Assembly: GCA_026874595.1 (NCBI GenBank)
Contig: CM049313.1
Span: forward strand, 44,422,659 to 44,486,658
DNA: 64,000 nt
Direction of reading: 5' to 3'
DNA from: Sipunculus nudus
Taxonomy: Eukaryota; Annelida; Sipuncula; Golfingiida; Sipunculidae
Both the position numbers and the translations under genes were made by a program. The notes under the pieces are model-generated. The model made no database searches and had not been told where the DNA came from. It saw only the letters and a list, made by a program, of their open reading frames with translations. Positions 36,055-45,839 of this stretch are shown here, piece by piece (position 1 is the stretch's first letter; every line of letters begins with the position of its first letter).

Positions 36055-38570
36055 CCGATGTTTTATTAATGCGGGCTTTAACATCGATGTCCTTTTGAGT
36101 CATAGAATGAGTCATAGAAAAATCGTCAATAAAAACGAAACAGGAACGATAATTTATATTGTTATTGCACAACTGCATATCAAATTACGTTTATGCTCAC
36201 CTGACAATTTATTTCCTGTAGTTTTTGTGACGCATGTAACAATAACTAGCCGAAATCCGATTTGCCAACAGAATGTGACGTAGCGTCTGGGTCACGAGGT
36301 CAAATGTCTGAAAAAATGCGGCACAGTTTTAACGTTATGCGAAGGCAAACTATTTTACTGGACAGTTATTGAACTTTCCCGACTCTTGCATCTTATTTTC
36401 CCGATGTTTTATTAATGACCGAAACTTCCATTGTCTTTATGACAGGACTGCATGTTCGGGCAGTGACGTCAAAAGATTGTCAACTTCCTAAAATTTCCAC
36501 GGCGATTGGGGTTTTGGATCGGGTATCGCTTATAGTGCTCTCAAAACCTACAGCTTTTCGTGAAACCTTTAAGGAAATTTCCAGCCGTAAACATCGTTAA
36601 CAGCTCGTGCTTCATATAATCTCTGCAAAACGTCACTGAGGTGTAAACTGCGGCCTTGCAAAGGTCAGGAATCCATTATGTGTGGCATGTGATCGCAAAC
36701 ATCGCCCTTTTTAACGTACGAAGAAATCTTGATTAACGTGGTTTCTTAAGACATTAATTAGCTAATTGCTGATGAGTGACCCGCATGCATCATGGCACTT
36801 GCATGCCGCGCACAGGAGGGAGATCAAATGGTTTCATACGCCTAACATATTACACGCTCTTGGCCTCATTGGTCTTCTGGTTGGCGTTTGATGTGATATT
36901 AACTGTAAACTGGTATCACTGCAAAGGGTTCCAAGCATAACAATTAACGGGATTATGACAATATTCTATGATATTAAACGGTCAGATTTACCATTGTATA
37001 TATAGGAAATGGTTTGGGATTTCCGATTTATGTAACAACAAACGGGATTTTCTATTAACCAATATGACACAAAGTTGGCTGGACTGTATATATATTTATA
37101 TATATTTATATATATTTATATATTGTAGGAGGCATGCTGCTGTTGGTATAATCTTCCCCGTAGTTTCATTATTTTTTATGATAAACTTATGTTTGTAGTG
37201 TGTGAAGACTTCCGCGACTACTGTTCCAGTATGGCGCGGTATGGCTATTGCACTGACCGGGTGTACAAGAAAGAAATCCTTCCCAGATGTAAGAAAAGCT
37301 GCGGTGTCTGCTCTCCAGATAAAGGTGCATACCATACCTTACTTCTGTTCATAATATCTGCAATTTAGAGTGATGGATAACTGTAGGTTTAAATCGTTCC
37401 AGAGCCCAAAAAGTAATATATTAAGAATCTGCAATGTTTAACTACAGGTGGAAGTCCAGCATCATTTCTTTAGCCCATACACAAAAATTTAGAAATCCAG
37501 TACGCTTAATTTATGTTACCATATGCATGTTATTCTTATGTTTAGTGTCGTATGACTGCTATGACATTACTACTTGGCATTTAGCTATTCCATTAATAGA
37601 TAAAGGCATTCCGGCTTATACCCCCTTCATGGTAGTGGGTTTTAACAATAAACTCATATATCAACTTGTTTAGACAAAAGTTAAAATGTATGGCTTATAT
37701 GATAATATGAGAGACAGAGAATGAAAAGTATATCCTCCATAAAGAAAATACTTAAACCGCCATAAAATCCCTGTTACCTGTGCGCTCATGCTATAGATTT
37801 TACAAGAAGTAGTATACAAGGACAGCCCGGGCAATAATAATGGTTTTGAAGGTGGGATGATGATTTTATAAGTGCGTTGTCAGGCGCATGCTACTGAGCA
37901 CTTTGTAATGCCTAAGCACAAAAAAAAAACAAAAAAAAAAAAAAACTGATAATCAATCTGAAAAAAATACCAGAAACAAAAAGATACATAGATTTAAGTA
38001 AAATTCGAATTTTCAAAGATATTCTAATAAAATTATCTTTAAAATATACTATCTATGGTGTGTATATCGGTATTGTTTCCTTTTTTAACAAAGCCAGTTG
38101 CAATTTTTATTTCTATTTTTTTCTTTTAGTTTTACGTTGCCACATACCAAAAGTCACAAGTAAAATATGTTGCAACTTATTATAACATATTGTAACATTT
38201 GCTTTGTTTTGTCATTGTTGCGGGTATATATTCTATTGTTCTTATCTATAAGAAGAACACTTGTAGATATTTTTATGTTTGTCAATATTATACACATTGA
38301 TTGTATATATGTCGTCTGAGTAATCATTAACAAAACTATAACATAATATATAAAAATGCTGTATATCATGTGACTACATTGAATTATTTAGTTCATTGTT
38401 CTAAAAATAACATTTTACAATAAATGTATATGTAAAGAGAGCATGAATACACGAAAAATCGTGCTATAACCTAAACATTTGTGTAAACAATCAAAACTTC
38501 TTGTCAAATCATGTCATATCAAAGAGTATACTGTTATCCATATAATTTACTCCAAACAGGCCAGCCGTAA
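21272..38570 (+). CDS. Astacin (M12A) metalloprotease with ShKT domain, gene A
   Basis: Spliced model: 21272-21365, 21710-21804, 22301-22421, 22955-23021, 25226-25429, 31853-31979, 34657-34770, 37199-37324, 38560-38570, about 318 codons, 5' end incomplete. All introns are GT-AG and the reading frame is continuous across every junction. Visible order: prodomain with an FxGD-like switch (FPRGD), a basic stretch before the mature enzyme, the catalytic domain with zinc-binding HEIGHAIGFWH and Met-turn SIMHY, a Cys-rich module with CPG repeats, and one ShKT domain. Astacins are secreted zinc endopeptidases; ShKT tails are common on invertebrate members. No disabling mutation is seen. The signal-peptide exon, promoter and polyadenylation site were not located. 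Exon 7 donor choice and the final exon are the least certain points; alternative splicing into downstream ShKT exons of copy C is possible. Confidence 0.9.
21710..21804 (+). CDS. Gene A exon 2: activation site and start of catalytic domain
   Basis: Joins exon 1 in frame to give an Arg-rich stretch (IRRRVERHAVRW, then TRRW) and KVPYLMSATF, which matches the start of mature astacins (the VPY strand). The donor is taken as A|GTAGGT at 21805 because only this phase makes exon 3 read through; the GTACAA four bases downstream would break the frame. Confidence 0.85.
22301..22421 (+). CDS. Gene A exon 3: catalytic domain, N-terminal part
   Basis: Acceptor TATTTTCAG, donor GG|GTATGT. It encodes SWELANLRSAIDDWQTYTCL and onward to DKNYIVIQDGYG. 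The AIDDW..YTCLQF pattern is the conserved helix and first Cys of astacin domains. The homologous B exon is outside the window. Confidence 0.93.
22955..23021 (+). CDS. Gene A exon 4: CSAHVGMIGGRQ exon
   Basis: 67 bases, encoding CSAHVGMIGGRQEITLAAGC then RT. It corresponds to the C-x-S-x-V-G-x-x-G-G-R-Q beta-strand region just before the zinc helix. Donor is ACA|GTATGT. The B counterpart at 63669-63735 has the same length and one amino-acid difference (N for E after GGRQ). Confidence 0.95.
23738..24078. repeat. ~171-bp tandem duplication, two copies
   Basis: The segment from TATAAATAAAAATGTGCGTT to AAACTTTAAAAGTTTTACCT is repeated immediately with only a few mismatches, for example GTGGATTCAGTTG against GTGGGTTCAGCTG. 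High identity suggests a recent duplication. Confidence 0.9.
24817..25099. mobile_element. MITE with palindromic GC-rich interior
   Basis: Left end GGGCGCTTTTCCATGTACGC and right end GCGTACATGGTAAAGCACCC are inverted repeats. The interior carries repeated CGTTTGC and CGCGCGGCAAACGCAT phrases that are partly self-complementary. The GC content is far above the flanks. The corresponding part of gene B's intron 4 lacks it although flanking sequence (AATACCAACTTGGTATG) is shared, so it inserted in A after duplication or was lost from B. Confidence 0.75.
25226..25429 (+). CDS. Gene A exon 5: zinc-binding site and Met-turn
   Basis: 68 codons, phase 0 at both ends. It contains HEIGHAIGFWHTQSRPDRD (HExxHxxGxxH, with three zinc-ligand His and the catalytic Glu) and the Met-turn SIMHY, whose Tyr is the extra zinc ligand typical of astacins. 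Oddity: the residue after the third His is Thr, where most astacins have Glu (HExxHxxGFxHE). The donor is TTC|GTGAGT. The last 30 bases and the donor are the seed of the large intronic tandem array that follows. Confidence 0.97.
25400..28783 (+). repeat. ~60-copy, ~56-bp array derived from exon 5/intron 5 boundary
   Basis: The unit reads TTACACCAGCATCATGCACT then ATG(A/G)ACAATTCGT(T/A/G)AGTAAT and either ACGCTGTTATTAATAA or CCACTATTATAAATTA. The first part is the last 30 bases of exon 5 (YTSIMHYGQF codons) and the next bases are its splice donor. The first unit is the real exon end. Two subtypes alternate in the first third, giving a 112-bp dimer, and mix later. Most copies have GTTAGT at the donor position; many from about 26100 onward have GTAAGT, a near-consensus 5' splice site. 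The last units near 28650-28780 are more diverged. Gene B has only one full spacer and a partial second unit at the same place (61890-61952). Confidence 0.97.
29505..30583. mobile_element. Possible element with inverted CAGGGGC ends
   Basis: TCAGGGGCGTAG at the left and CTATGCCCCTGA at the right are inverted, with C-rich runs just inside each end. Homologous sequence, also with the C/G runs, is present in gene B (about 60190-60300 and further right), so it predates the duplication. Two (TA)n tracts (29612-29651, 30323-30369) lie inside. Confidence 0.4.
30841..31731 (+). pseudogene. CR1/L2-like LINE 3' fragment (reverse transcriptase end)
   Basis: Starts within the reverse transcriptase at NTDKTEIMPV, continues with VKYLGVMIDRNLSMHDYIS, changes frame near 31030, then RLDYRHCNSVLAWLP and DHVTPLLIQLH, an in-frame TGA where LINEs have Trp, LPVKNRIQYK, and a 3' end GCTCTATAAATACTTTATAT followed by (ATT)n at 31690-31731. 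The 5' truncation and ATT-repeat tail are typical of CR1/L2-clade insertions. Gene B has matching sequence on both sides but no LINE, so the insertion is younger than the duplication or was deleted from B. Confidence 0.9.
31853..31979 (+). CDS. Gene A exon 6: C-terminal half of catalytic domain
   Basis: Follows exon 5 in phase 0 to give SIMHYGQF-YFSKNGKATIV, the expected continuation of an astacin (SIMHYG..FSKNG.PTI). It goes on with IGNTHDLSFRDIKLANMMYG and ends CN. Acceptor TTCCAG, donor T|GTAAGT. This junction also shows that no exon is missing between 25429 and 31853. Confidence 0.96.
31980..34656 (+). other. Gene A intron 6 with diverged AGGTCA-palindrome repeat
   Basis: From about 32240 to 34230 the intron consists of degenerate copies of a roughly 150-bp unit: GAAATTAGGTCACTGTGACC, TATATTCTG(C/T)GAGCTA, a gap, ATGATTTTGAGCACCC, then GACCTAGAAACTTCTAA. 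Perfect AGGTCAnnnTGACCT palindromes are at 33409-33423, 33556-33570, 33873-33887 and 34010-34024. A stretch of CGTCCGTC-like repeats is at 32260-32310. The B intron has the same family in inverted orientation. Confidence 0.85.
34657..34770 (+). CDS. Gene A exon 7: Cys-rich (EGF-like?) module
   Basis: Encodes SHCKTRPACPGEGFVGKDCL, then CWCPGNPVKYC and a Gly-rich end. The spacing C-x3-C...C-x7-8-C-x-C-x-C-P resembles the short EGF-like segment that follows the catalytic domain in many invertebrate astacins; I call it only Cys-rich. The donor is ambiguous: CAG|GTCAGG at 34771 (used here) or G|GTGACG at 34759 both give phase 1 and join exon 8 in frame. Confidence 0.88.
34771..37198 (+). other. 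Gene A intron 7
   Basis: The first part (34930-35430) has AAGGTCATGAGGTCAAGGTC phrases, matched in inverted orientation by 56040-56400 in gene B. Two (TA)n tracts, 35878-35920 and 36004-36053, each follow the phrase TTCTATGTCTTATCAA; a third TA-rich tract is at 37089-37125. The block between about 35921 and 37088 has no counterpart in B. Confidence 0.8.
35921..37088. mobile_element. A-specific 1.2-kb block bracketed by (TA)n tracts
   Basis: In gene B the phrase TTCTATGTCTTATCAA and exon 8 are separated by a single (TA)n tract (55432-55498). In gene A the same flanks are separated by TA tract, this block, and another TA tract. That is the pattern left by insertion into a TA microsatellite. 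The block's left end CAGTCGAGCCCGCTTATT resembles the start of pogo/Tigger-type MITEs; no clear matching right end was found. Confidence 0.45.
37199..37324 (+). CDS. Gene A exon 8: ShKT domain
   Basis: 126 bases, phase 1 at both ends. It encodes VCEDFRDYCSSMARYGYCTD, then RVYKKEILPRCKKSCGVC and SPDK. Six Cys in the pattern C-x6-C-x8-C-x12-C-x3-C-x2-C define an ShKT domain, a small disulfide module often appended to astacins in cnidarians, nematodes and molluscs. Acceptor is TTTGTAG, donor G|GTGCAT. The B exon has identical length and Cys pattern. As a symmetric 1-1 exon it can be duplicated or skipped without breaking the frame. Confidence 0.95.
38560..38570 (+). CDS. Gene A terminal exon: short GQP tail and stop
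   Basis: Spliced after exon 8 it adds GQP and a TAA stop. Gene B has the same arrangement with TGA. Beyond the stop the same frame continues open in A to RCPNDQDISDFNISEKTYGD and a MCNFWYKACYYY end. In B the reading phase is preserved across a 24-base indel and ends CDFCYKACYFY, so this looks like a former ShKT-like exon now used as a terminator and 3' UTR. Confidence 0.55.
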
Positions 38571-39275
38571 CATGTAACATCCACCGGAAGATGTCCGAAT
38601 GACCAGGATATTTCAGATTTCAACATCTCAGAGAAAACATATGGAGATGTTACCGCTATGTGCAATTTCTGGTACAAAGCTTGCTATTACTACCGAACTG
38701 TGTAAAAACCAGGCATGAGCCTACAGTGAAACACCAAAATTATGACCACCAAAAAAAAAAAGAAAGAGGTAGGGTTCTCAGCCACCGTCAATTTTAACCC
38801 CTCGCATCATTTTTTTTTCTATTTTGATTTTCAATATAAACCTCATGCCGCTCAGACATTTCCTTCAAGAACATAAAATAATACAATTTGGTCATATTTC
38901 CTTTGGAATGTTTTGCTTTTTCCTGTTAAGCAAACAAATCTGTTATAATCATGCTTATCTCTGATCATTTTCATCGAAACATACCAAAACGAAGGTTTTG
39001 GTGGTAGTTATTTTAATATGGTTTCTAACTGAGATAGTTGTACTGTATTAAAATTTTAGAATCGACTTCCTTATCGCAGTTCGTATTACTATGCCGATGA
39101 TAATAAACTCTTTTTCTACATAAATACAGAAATGGTCTAATAAACTCATGTGAATCATGCAGGTGCGAGTTCAGTCTTTTTCTTGTATATTTGAACTGTA
39201 TATACAACTAAATATCGGATATCAGATATCAAAGTTTCAGATAAATTGGCCCTGTAGAAGTGTACCTTCGTACGT

Positions 39276-39406
39276 GTGTGTGTGTGTGAGTGTGTGTGTG
39301 TGTTTGAGAGAGAGGAACCATGCATGGAGCAGAAGAGATATTCCTATGCCTTACTGAGATGTTTCACTGCGTTTATATATAATGTTTGCAATAAGGTGAC
39401 AAACCT

Positions 39407-39449
<43 letters not shown>
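39276..39449. repeat. (TG)n and (CT)n microsatellites
   Basis: TG tract at 39276-39303 and a long CT tract at 39411-39449, with unique sequence between. Confidence 0.95.
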
Positions 39450-39451
<2 letters not shown>

Positions 39452-40865
39452 TCACTGACCAGAACAAAGATAAATGTCGCTTTATTCAGAATCCAACACA
39501 GGTATTTTCATTATGGGTGTGCGGCTAAAAATGCTTGGTAATTGGCACTGGTTGGTCCCTTTGAGCTATTGTCCTTAACGAGACAACTTAACGAAGACCT
39601 CTTTAAGACCTCCTGACCTCCAACAGCAATTGTTCCATCCTCATACAATTACTTATTTCCTACCAAATAAACTAAATCGCCGATCCAGTGCGCACTCTCT
39701 GGGACTGGACCAGCGAACGACTGAATGGCTAAAAGTCCCCCAGCGATTCTCGACAGAATTAAAGCATCCAAGACAAAACCCCCTCCATTTAAAGGGAGCA
39801 TTTCCGATTTAACTTGTGGAGGCTAACCAAAATGACCCAAACACATTCAACAAGGACATCTCGCGGTCAGTTAGACGAACCAGAGTTTTGCAAAGGGCGT
39901 TTTGCAGCCTGTGACCAACCAATCACCTTAGTTTACTTGTTTTTTTTCTGTTTTATAGTATTAACACACAAACCGTGCTTACTAACAACATGTAGATAAA
40001 CAAGCTTATATATGCAGACATCACAGAGGTGTTATATACAACCATACAATATGAATTCTAATCTTGAAATAAATAATATTTGACATTTACTGACAACGTT
40101 GGCATTTTTACAGAGATAGACGGAACTAACAGAATTGTCCATCTTCAAATTATCCTAACCCTCACTTCGTGTTTCATATATAAACCAGGGCTAACCATGA
40201 CTACCAGATAATTAACATTAACCCTGTATTATATAAGGGGAACAATTAATCTAGTTATATCTATCTGACCTTTCTTGTATTGTTCTAACACAAACATACA
40301 TACTTACGATAAAATTTTATAGATATATTCACTTTTTCGATATGCGACCTGTGACATTTAGCGTATGAGGAAAAGCTCCGAGAAATCTCAGAAATAAACC
40401 TGTCATGAAAGTCATCCAAGGATAGCATCAAGGCGAATTTTCCATTTGCGAAGAGAGTTTGGTGACAAGGAGACGTGTATCGTAAAGTTCATTACGGAAT
40501 AAAGCTTTTGTGAACCACGCCAAAATAATGAATTAATTTTAATAGGGTTTTGATATAAAACTCGGCAGATAAGCACCATTAACAGCTGATGAAAACAGAT
40601 ATACTGACAGCAGGTACAGAACGATCAATTTTATTTGCAAGAAAAACCCTTAAACTTAATTGTTACATACAGAGAGATTTATATGTTAGTAACATAGAAT
40701 CCCTACTAACGACAGAACAAGGCGCGGATGGCGAGTAGAGGGCGGTGATAGGGTAATAGGTAGTATATAACGTTATCATATAATTCACATTTTACGGAAA
40801 GAACACCCTACTTAATTGAGAGTCTTTGGTACTACCAAACGTTTTAAATACTTTAAGAACCCCTC

Positions 40866-40901
40866 AATCAGGACAAAGACCTATTGTATTACATTATACA
40901 T

Positions 40902-40954
<53 letters not shown>

Positions 40955-41156
40955 TTGAAAAAAAGCTTTATGATCATAGTTTTGATAAAAAAAAGTCAAA
41001 TGCATACACGATGATTAATTACCATTTAAGGTCTATGGTCTTTTCATCTGCCCAACATTTAAAATCACCCTCTCTATCGGACGTACAAACGGCCGCCTTG
41101 GCAGGGCAAATACTTATTGTATTGTATTATGCATACAACATGTTTTTAAATGCATA

Positions 41157-41222
<66 letters not shown>

Positions 41223-41310
41223 GTATATAAATATATATTTTTGTAATTGGTTTGATAAAAAAGTCGAATGTATACACGATGATTAAACTGCCAGTTAAAG
41301 TCTACGGCAC
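40866..41310. repeat. Local duplication, each copy with a (TA)n tract
   Basis: The phrase TATTGTATTACATTATACAT..ACAACAT followed by (TA)n and TTTTGATAAAAAA..GTCAAATGCATACACGAT occurs at 40885-41010. A diverged second copy is at 41115-41290 (TATTGTATTATGCATACAAC, then ATACACGATGATTAAA). TA tracts are 40908-40951 and 41153-41224. The right arm has matching sequence with two copies of the CATCGTGTATA phrase at 52545-52700. Confidence 0.8.
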
Positions 41311-42829
41311 TGATACATGTTTAAAAATGGCTACAGGTCAAGATCCAACAAAGACAATTGGCGGCAAATGAGAAAAGATTGCGTTTCTTCATATCCCATC
41401 ACCACCAATTACAAGTGACCTGTAAAGTTCCGCACATGTAGAAGCCACCGCCTCGATCTGTATATGTTTTTTTTCTGTTTGTCAATACCGTCACATGTAC
41501 GATACTTAATTACCAGCCTGTAGATAAACAACCTGATTCATCCGTCACAGGGGCGTTGTAGGTTAGTGACCTATTTCCGGGTCAGGTCAGCTAGGTCAGT
41601 CCATTTTATGGCGTCAAAACTGTAAAGGGAAGTGAATAGTGTAGGGCAGCAGAAAATTTCAGGCAAAAATATATTTGTTGATGCATACAGTATTTATAAA
41701 GATTGGTGATAGGAGAAATTGGATAAATACAAAATGTAGTTTTGGCCTTTTTTGTTAATGTGAGAGGAGATTAAAGGTTGTATATGTGTTTCTGTGAAAA
41801 TGCTGCCATATTCCGTGAAAATGACGTACACAACCCCATGTTTTCCTGGAACAAAATAAATGAGCAGGTGTTGAGCCTAAAAGGGCCCAATCAATTGTTG
41901 AATTAACACTAAAATATAGCTTCTTCCCTACAAAATAAATGTGTACATGCTAAAAATTGCCCTGAAACCGTTTGCTTACTAGTGTCAACGAGTGTTAAAA
42001 CAGTGGGCTGGGCAGGATCACAGGCGTCAACATAAACACAGCGTGTGGGACTCGCTGAGCCAAAACAGCTGCCAATCATGAGATGTCCTGACTGACTTGG
42101 CCAACAAAATGTAATACATGTTCCCGCTGGCTGAAACATCGTATGTTGCGGCTCACAGTCGGACCTCTGGTCACGCGGCCGTGTTATGGTAAACAGGCAC
42201 ACGTGGACTGTGTTTACAAACATGCAGAGCCATAGCAAGGTGTTGTACAGCCATATAACAGGTACTGAAACTGTGTGCTGGGATGGTTTTGATGGGAACA
42301 TTTGTATAAAGCAAAACTTAATTGACAGAGTGAAAGAATAGGCATAATATTGCTCCTGATTATGTTCCTTTCAGGTTGATGTATCACATGATGCCGAACA
42401 GTCAGCACGCGAACACGTGCATTTTATATGATACTAATATACAAAGGCTGGAAATACAACCCTCTAACCTATAAAAGCCTTTCTTAGCAGGAACTGCGTA
42501 CGGTTCATTAATATGTAAACAGAGTAAACCAACCATCGCATAATATTTTACAAACAGTTGAGCGTCATGCTAACTCAGGTTACAGGGGCAACCTCTTACA
42601 CTCATTACGCAGTGGTAATGCTACATTCATTCTAGAAATTCTTCCACTAAACCACCCACTGCTGTCTATGGCACTGTTTCCTGGATATCGCCGTGAAGGC
42701 AGAAGGCATGGGGCCAAGAGTGTTCCAATAAATTAGAGCTTGGTATCGCTGGTCTGACTGTGTTTAAAAATGGCAATAATAAGGTCATATTCGTCTGAAC
42801 ATAAAATACCCTGAAGATGTACGTGTATA

Positions 42830-43035
42830 CGATTTAATCATTTCTTTCGGCCCAATTGATACGTGAAAGGTGGCATGGTCAACTGCTGGCAGTGCCAACA
42901 ACAAAAACGATTTTTTCCAGACCAGGGGCTTTAAAATGATAGGGCAAATGTCATCCTTGTCAGATATAATTTGTTGTTGAATTTATGAAACTGGATAATG
43001 TAAATCAAATTTAAAATGTAAAAAATAAAGTGTTG
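42830..43035. repeat. Left-arm match to the 406-bp repeat of the right arm
   Basis: GAAACTGGATAATGTAAATC, CCAGGGGCTTTAAAATG and CTGGCAGTGCCAACAACAA are reverse complements, with changes, of phrases in the triplicated block at 50169-51389. The left side has a single copy. It extends the inverted duplication inward to about 43.0 kb. Confidence 0.75.
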
Positions 43036-43039
43036 TGGA

Positions 43040-43640
43040 TAAAGGATCAATTAGATCGGTTATGGATCACTTGTTGCGGACTAAGCGGCTTACAAAATTA
43101 GTTCCTACACTCAGTATTTTGCTTACAGATTTCACTATATATATTTTTCTCAAATATGCGAATCAGTCTGATGACTGAAAAGGCTTACATGTAAACTAGT
43201 CGACCATAAGTCGAGCGCATACCGGAAGTTGAAATATAACAGGCAGACAGGGAGACAGGAAGACAGGGGAACAATTGAAAAAAATAACTTGGATGAGCAA
43301 TGTTCTGGGAGAGCAGAAACACTACCGCTTTTATGCATGAATGCTGATATTAAAAAGTATTTCCTGGTTTTATTTTAACTGTATGTCTTTCAGAAGCATT
43401 GCTAAAACAATGTGGACTCAAGAATATTATGTCAGAAAAAGAACCTGCAGGCAGGAAGTGCTGACAAATAGACATACATACTGACAGACTGACACGACCC
43501 GGATGACAGGTAACCAGATCTCACAATGGGGAATGCAAAGAGAACCTAAATGAGCTAAAGTTTGGGTAGCTAGGACAAAATTTGACAACGTAATGACCAA
43601 AATAATATTTTTAGGTTTTTCGATAACCTTGAACATTGAC
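43040..43640. repeat. Inner inverted repeat, left arm
   Basis: Pairs with 45840-46335. Matching phrases in inverted order include GATCAATTAGATCGG, TTTCTCAAATATGCGAATCA, GGCAGACAGGGAGACAGGAA and ATGACAGGTAACCAGA. The spacer is about 2.2 kb, centred near 44.74 kb. Two 62- and 69-codon antisense frames here are not credible coding. Confidence 0.9.
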
Positions 43641-45839
43641 CTATCTCAACTTAATAAAACGAAAGGCTTGTAGGAGTAACGTTTGTCCATCAACTGTCTA
43701 TCAGAGCGATTGCTCAAGCGAATAAAGTGAAATCTCGTAATATCTCGTATGACGAGAAACGGCACGAGATTTAGCGAGATAGCTGATACATTGCAGCCTA
43801 AACTAAGAAAAAATAGACCTCTCTATCTTTATAGTGACAAAAGTGACGATAAATTTTGACAGAAATATGCAGAAGAAAAAAACAATTTTGTGGTATTTTA
43901 TGACTTCAGACATATTTGCACTAAAACACATCAAACTTTTATAACTTTAAGGGAATCAACAGTATGATTCAGACGGATTGCTTAAAAGTTCTGGCCTGTG
44001 GTATGCCATATGTAAATTCATCGAATGCATTCAGACACACATTTTAAATCAAACGTTAATGAGTTTGTACATAAGTCATAGGTCGGGGGGGGGGGCGTCC
44101 AGGATCCAGGAAAAGGGTCGGTCAAACCCAGGAGGACTTATCCTTGAATGACAAAACTCTCCGGAAAAGCCCCGATGTCCTTAAAAGGGGTTCCAGACCG
44201 TAATAATTGTAATCAAGCCATAAAGAAAGTTTGCTGCAGCTGATAAATGGGGGGGGGGGGGGGTGTTCCGGATCCCCTGGTCCCTTCCCTTGGATCTGTT
44301 GTTGTGGGTGCATGTAAAGTAATGTATTCGATGTTCTATTATAATTGTGCCATAAGCCCATTGAATTTTTAAGTTCGTATAGAGAATATTTATTAAAAAT
44401 CAGCTAAAAAAACTGTAACTTAACCTATACAGTCATCATAAGGTGGTCCGTGTGATGTGGGGTAACGATACCACTTTGTTCAACTAACGTAGTAGAGGTC
44501 TAAAGCTCTATAGCATATTTTTCAGTGGAGTCCCTACTGTCAAATGAACATCACGCGCAAGACCTCACGTATGGGACGGGCAGAATCCGTCCGTCCGTAC
44601 GTCTTGTCGCCCTGCGTCCGTCCTTCCCTTTTCCTTTAATGTCGCCTTGATCACTTACCCGAAATTCGATTGATTTCCATGAATCCAACTCCAAATATCA
44701 GGTGTCTCGCCTGATTTTCATCTGCGCATATTTAATGAGGTCAGAGGTCATCTGAATGGTATTGCTGCGACCTAGGAATATGATAGGTACTGATGAAATT
44801 AAAAAAAAATATATACCTAACCTGAGTTCAATTCTCTGCAAAATGTGTGCATATTTTTTATATAATGAGATGAAAGGGCATTAGGCATGATCTTTCGTGG
44901 TGGTCTGGTCTATAATAATTCGTGCATCCGAGGAAAAACGATTAAGATTTAGCATCTTTCTCTGACAACATATAGTCTTCATACGCCAACATGTCTGATC
45001 CGAAGGTTACTTTCTGCGCATACAACATTGCACCCGGGTCAGTATCAGACCAGTGGACAGCTGGTATTCACTCATTGCTTTTCAACTTGACGAGCATGGA
45101 AATATAAACAGACGGCAGACACAGAGCACACTATTTTATTACAAAGAAAACACTAATTATATCGTTACAATCGGATGAACAGTGGAAGAAACGAAGAAAA
45201 TAGGCTAAAAATGCTACAGATAATATCAATAATTTGATCGGAAATGTCAAATCATTTAAAAAAAAGTTGATTTTCATTTTACATTCAACTAAGTAAATTT
45301 ATTGAGTTGGCACGTCTGTTTGCCATCGGGTGGTGGATCTTATTGTTCAAGCTGGGTCTGGTAGATGTCAGCACCCGGTTCTCTTGAATCTGCATCTGGT
45401 CGAAAGAAAAAAGGCATATATATTCATAAATGTAGTTAATATGGTACTCACAAAGATCTCGCTATGATTTCATATTTAGGAGAGTACCAATGTTCCCCGA
45501 TACCCCCGATACCCTATCATGTTCCCCGGAAGTTATCAAACATTCAATAATGCGAATGTGAAAGTAGGGCGTGTTATGATATCCCCAGAGAATTATAAAA
45601 AATTTAAACTTCGGAATATGTAAGAAATAAAATTTTAACTTCAGTTATCCATAACATAACAGTAACTTATTTCCAAATATATTTGCTCACTTGTAACTCT
45701 ATTTGTTTTGCTCACACACACACACACACACAACAAAGTCTTATCCCCTCTCCTCCTCTGTAGGAGACAAAAAATTTTTAAAAAAATAATAAAAAAAGAG
45801 CATAAATCATATGTATGTTCACAAAAATAGCTCATTTAG
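43641..45839. other. Spacer at the centre of the palindrome
   Basis: Holds GC-rich runs at 44085-44095 and 44250-44262 in a segment resembling the GGATCC-type MITEs (GGATCCAGG at 44102; GGATCCCCTGG at 44270), plus a (CA)n tract at 45713-45732. No gene seen. This is the sequence nearest the axis of symmetry of the whole inverted duplication. Confidence 0.6.

Larger units (their letters stand above)
38571..42829. other. Left-arm flank downstream of gene A
   Basis: Probably 3' UTR and intergenic. Much of 38560-41330 is matched in inverted order by 53910-52510, for example the phrase GCAGGTGCGAGTTCA (39156) against TGAACTCGCACCTGC (53500). 41330-42829 has no counterpart that I can see. The 130-codon - strand frame at 41909-42301 is Cys-rich but has no recognised domain. 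Confidence 0.6.

Noticed and set aside
41909-42301. 130-codon Cys-containing - strand frame near the palindrome centre
   Set aside because: Cys spacing does not fit ShKT or EGF-like domains, there is no splice context, and no counterpart was seen in the right arm.
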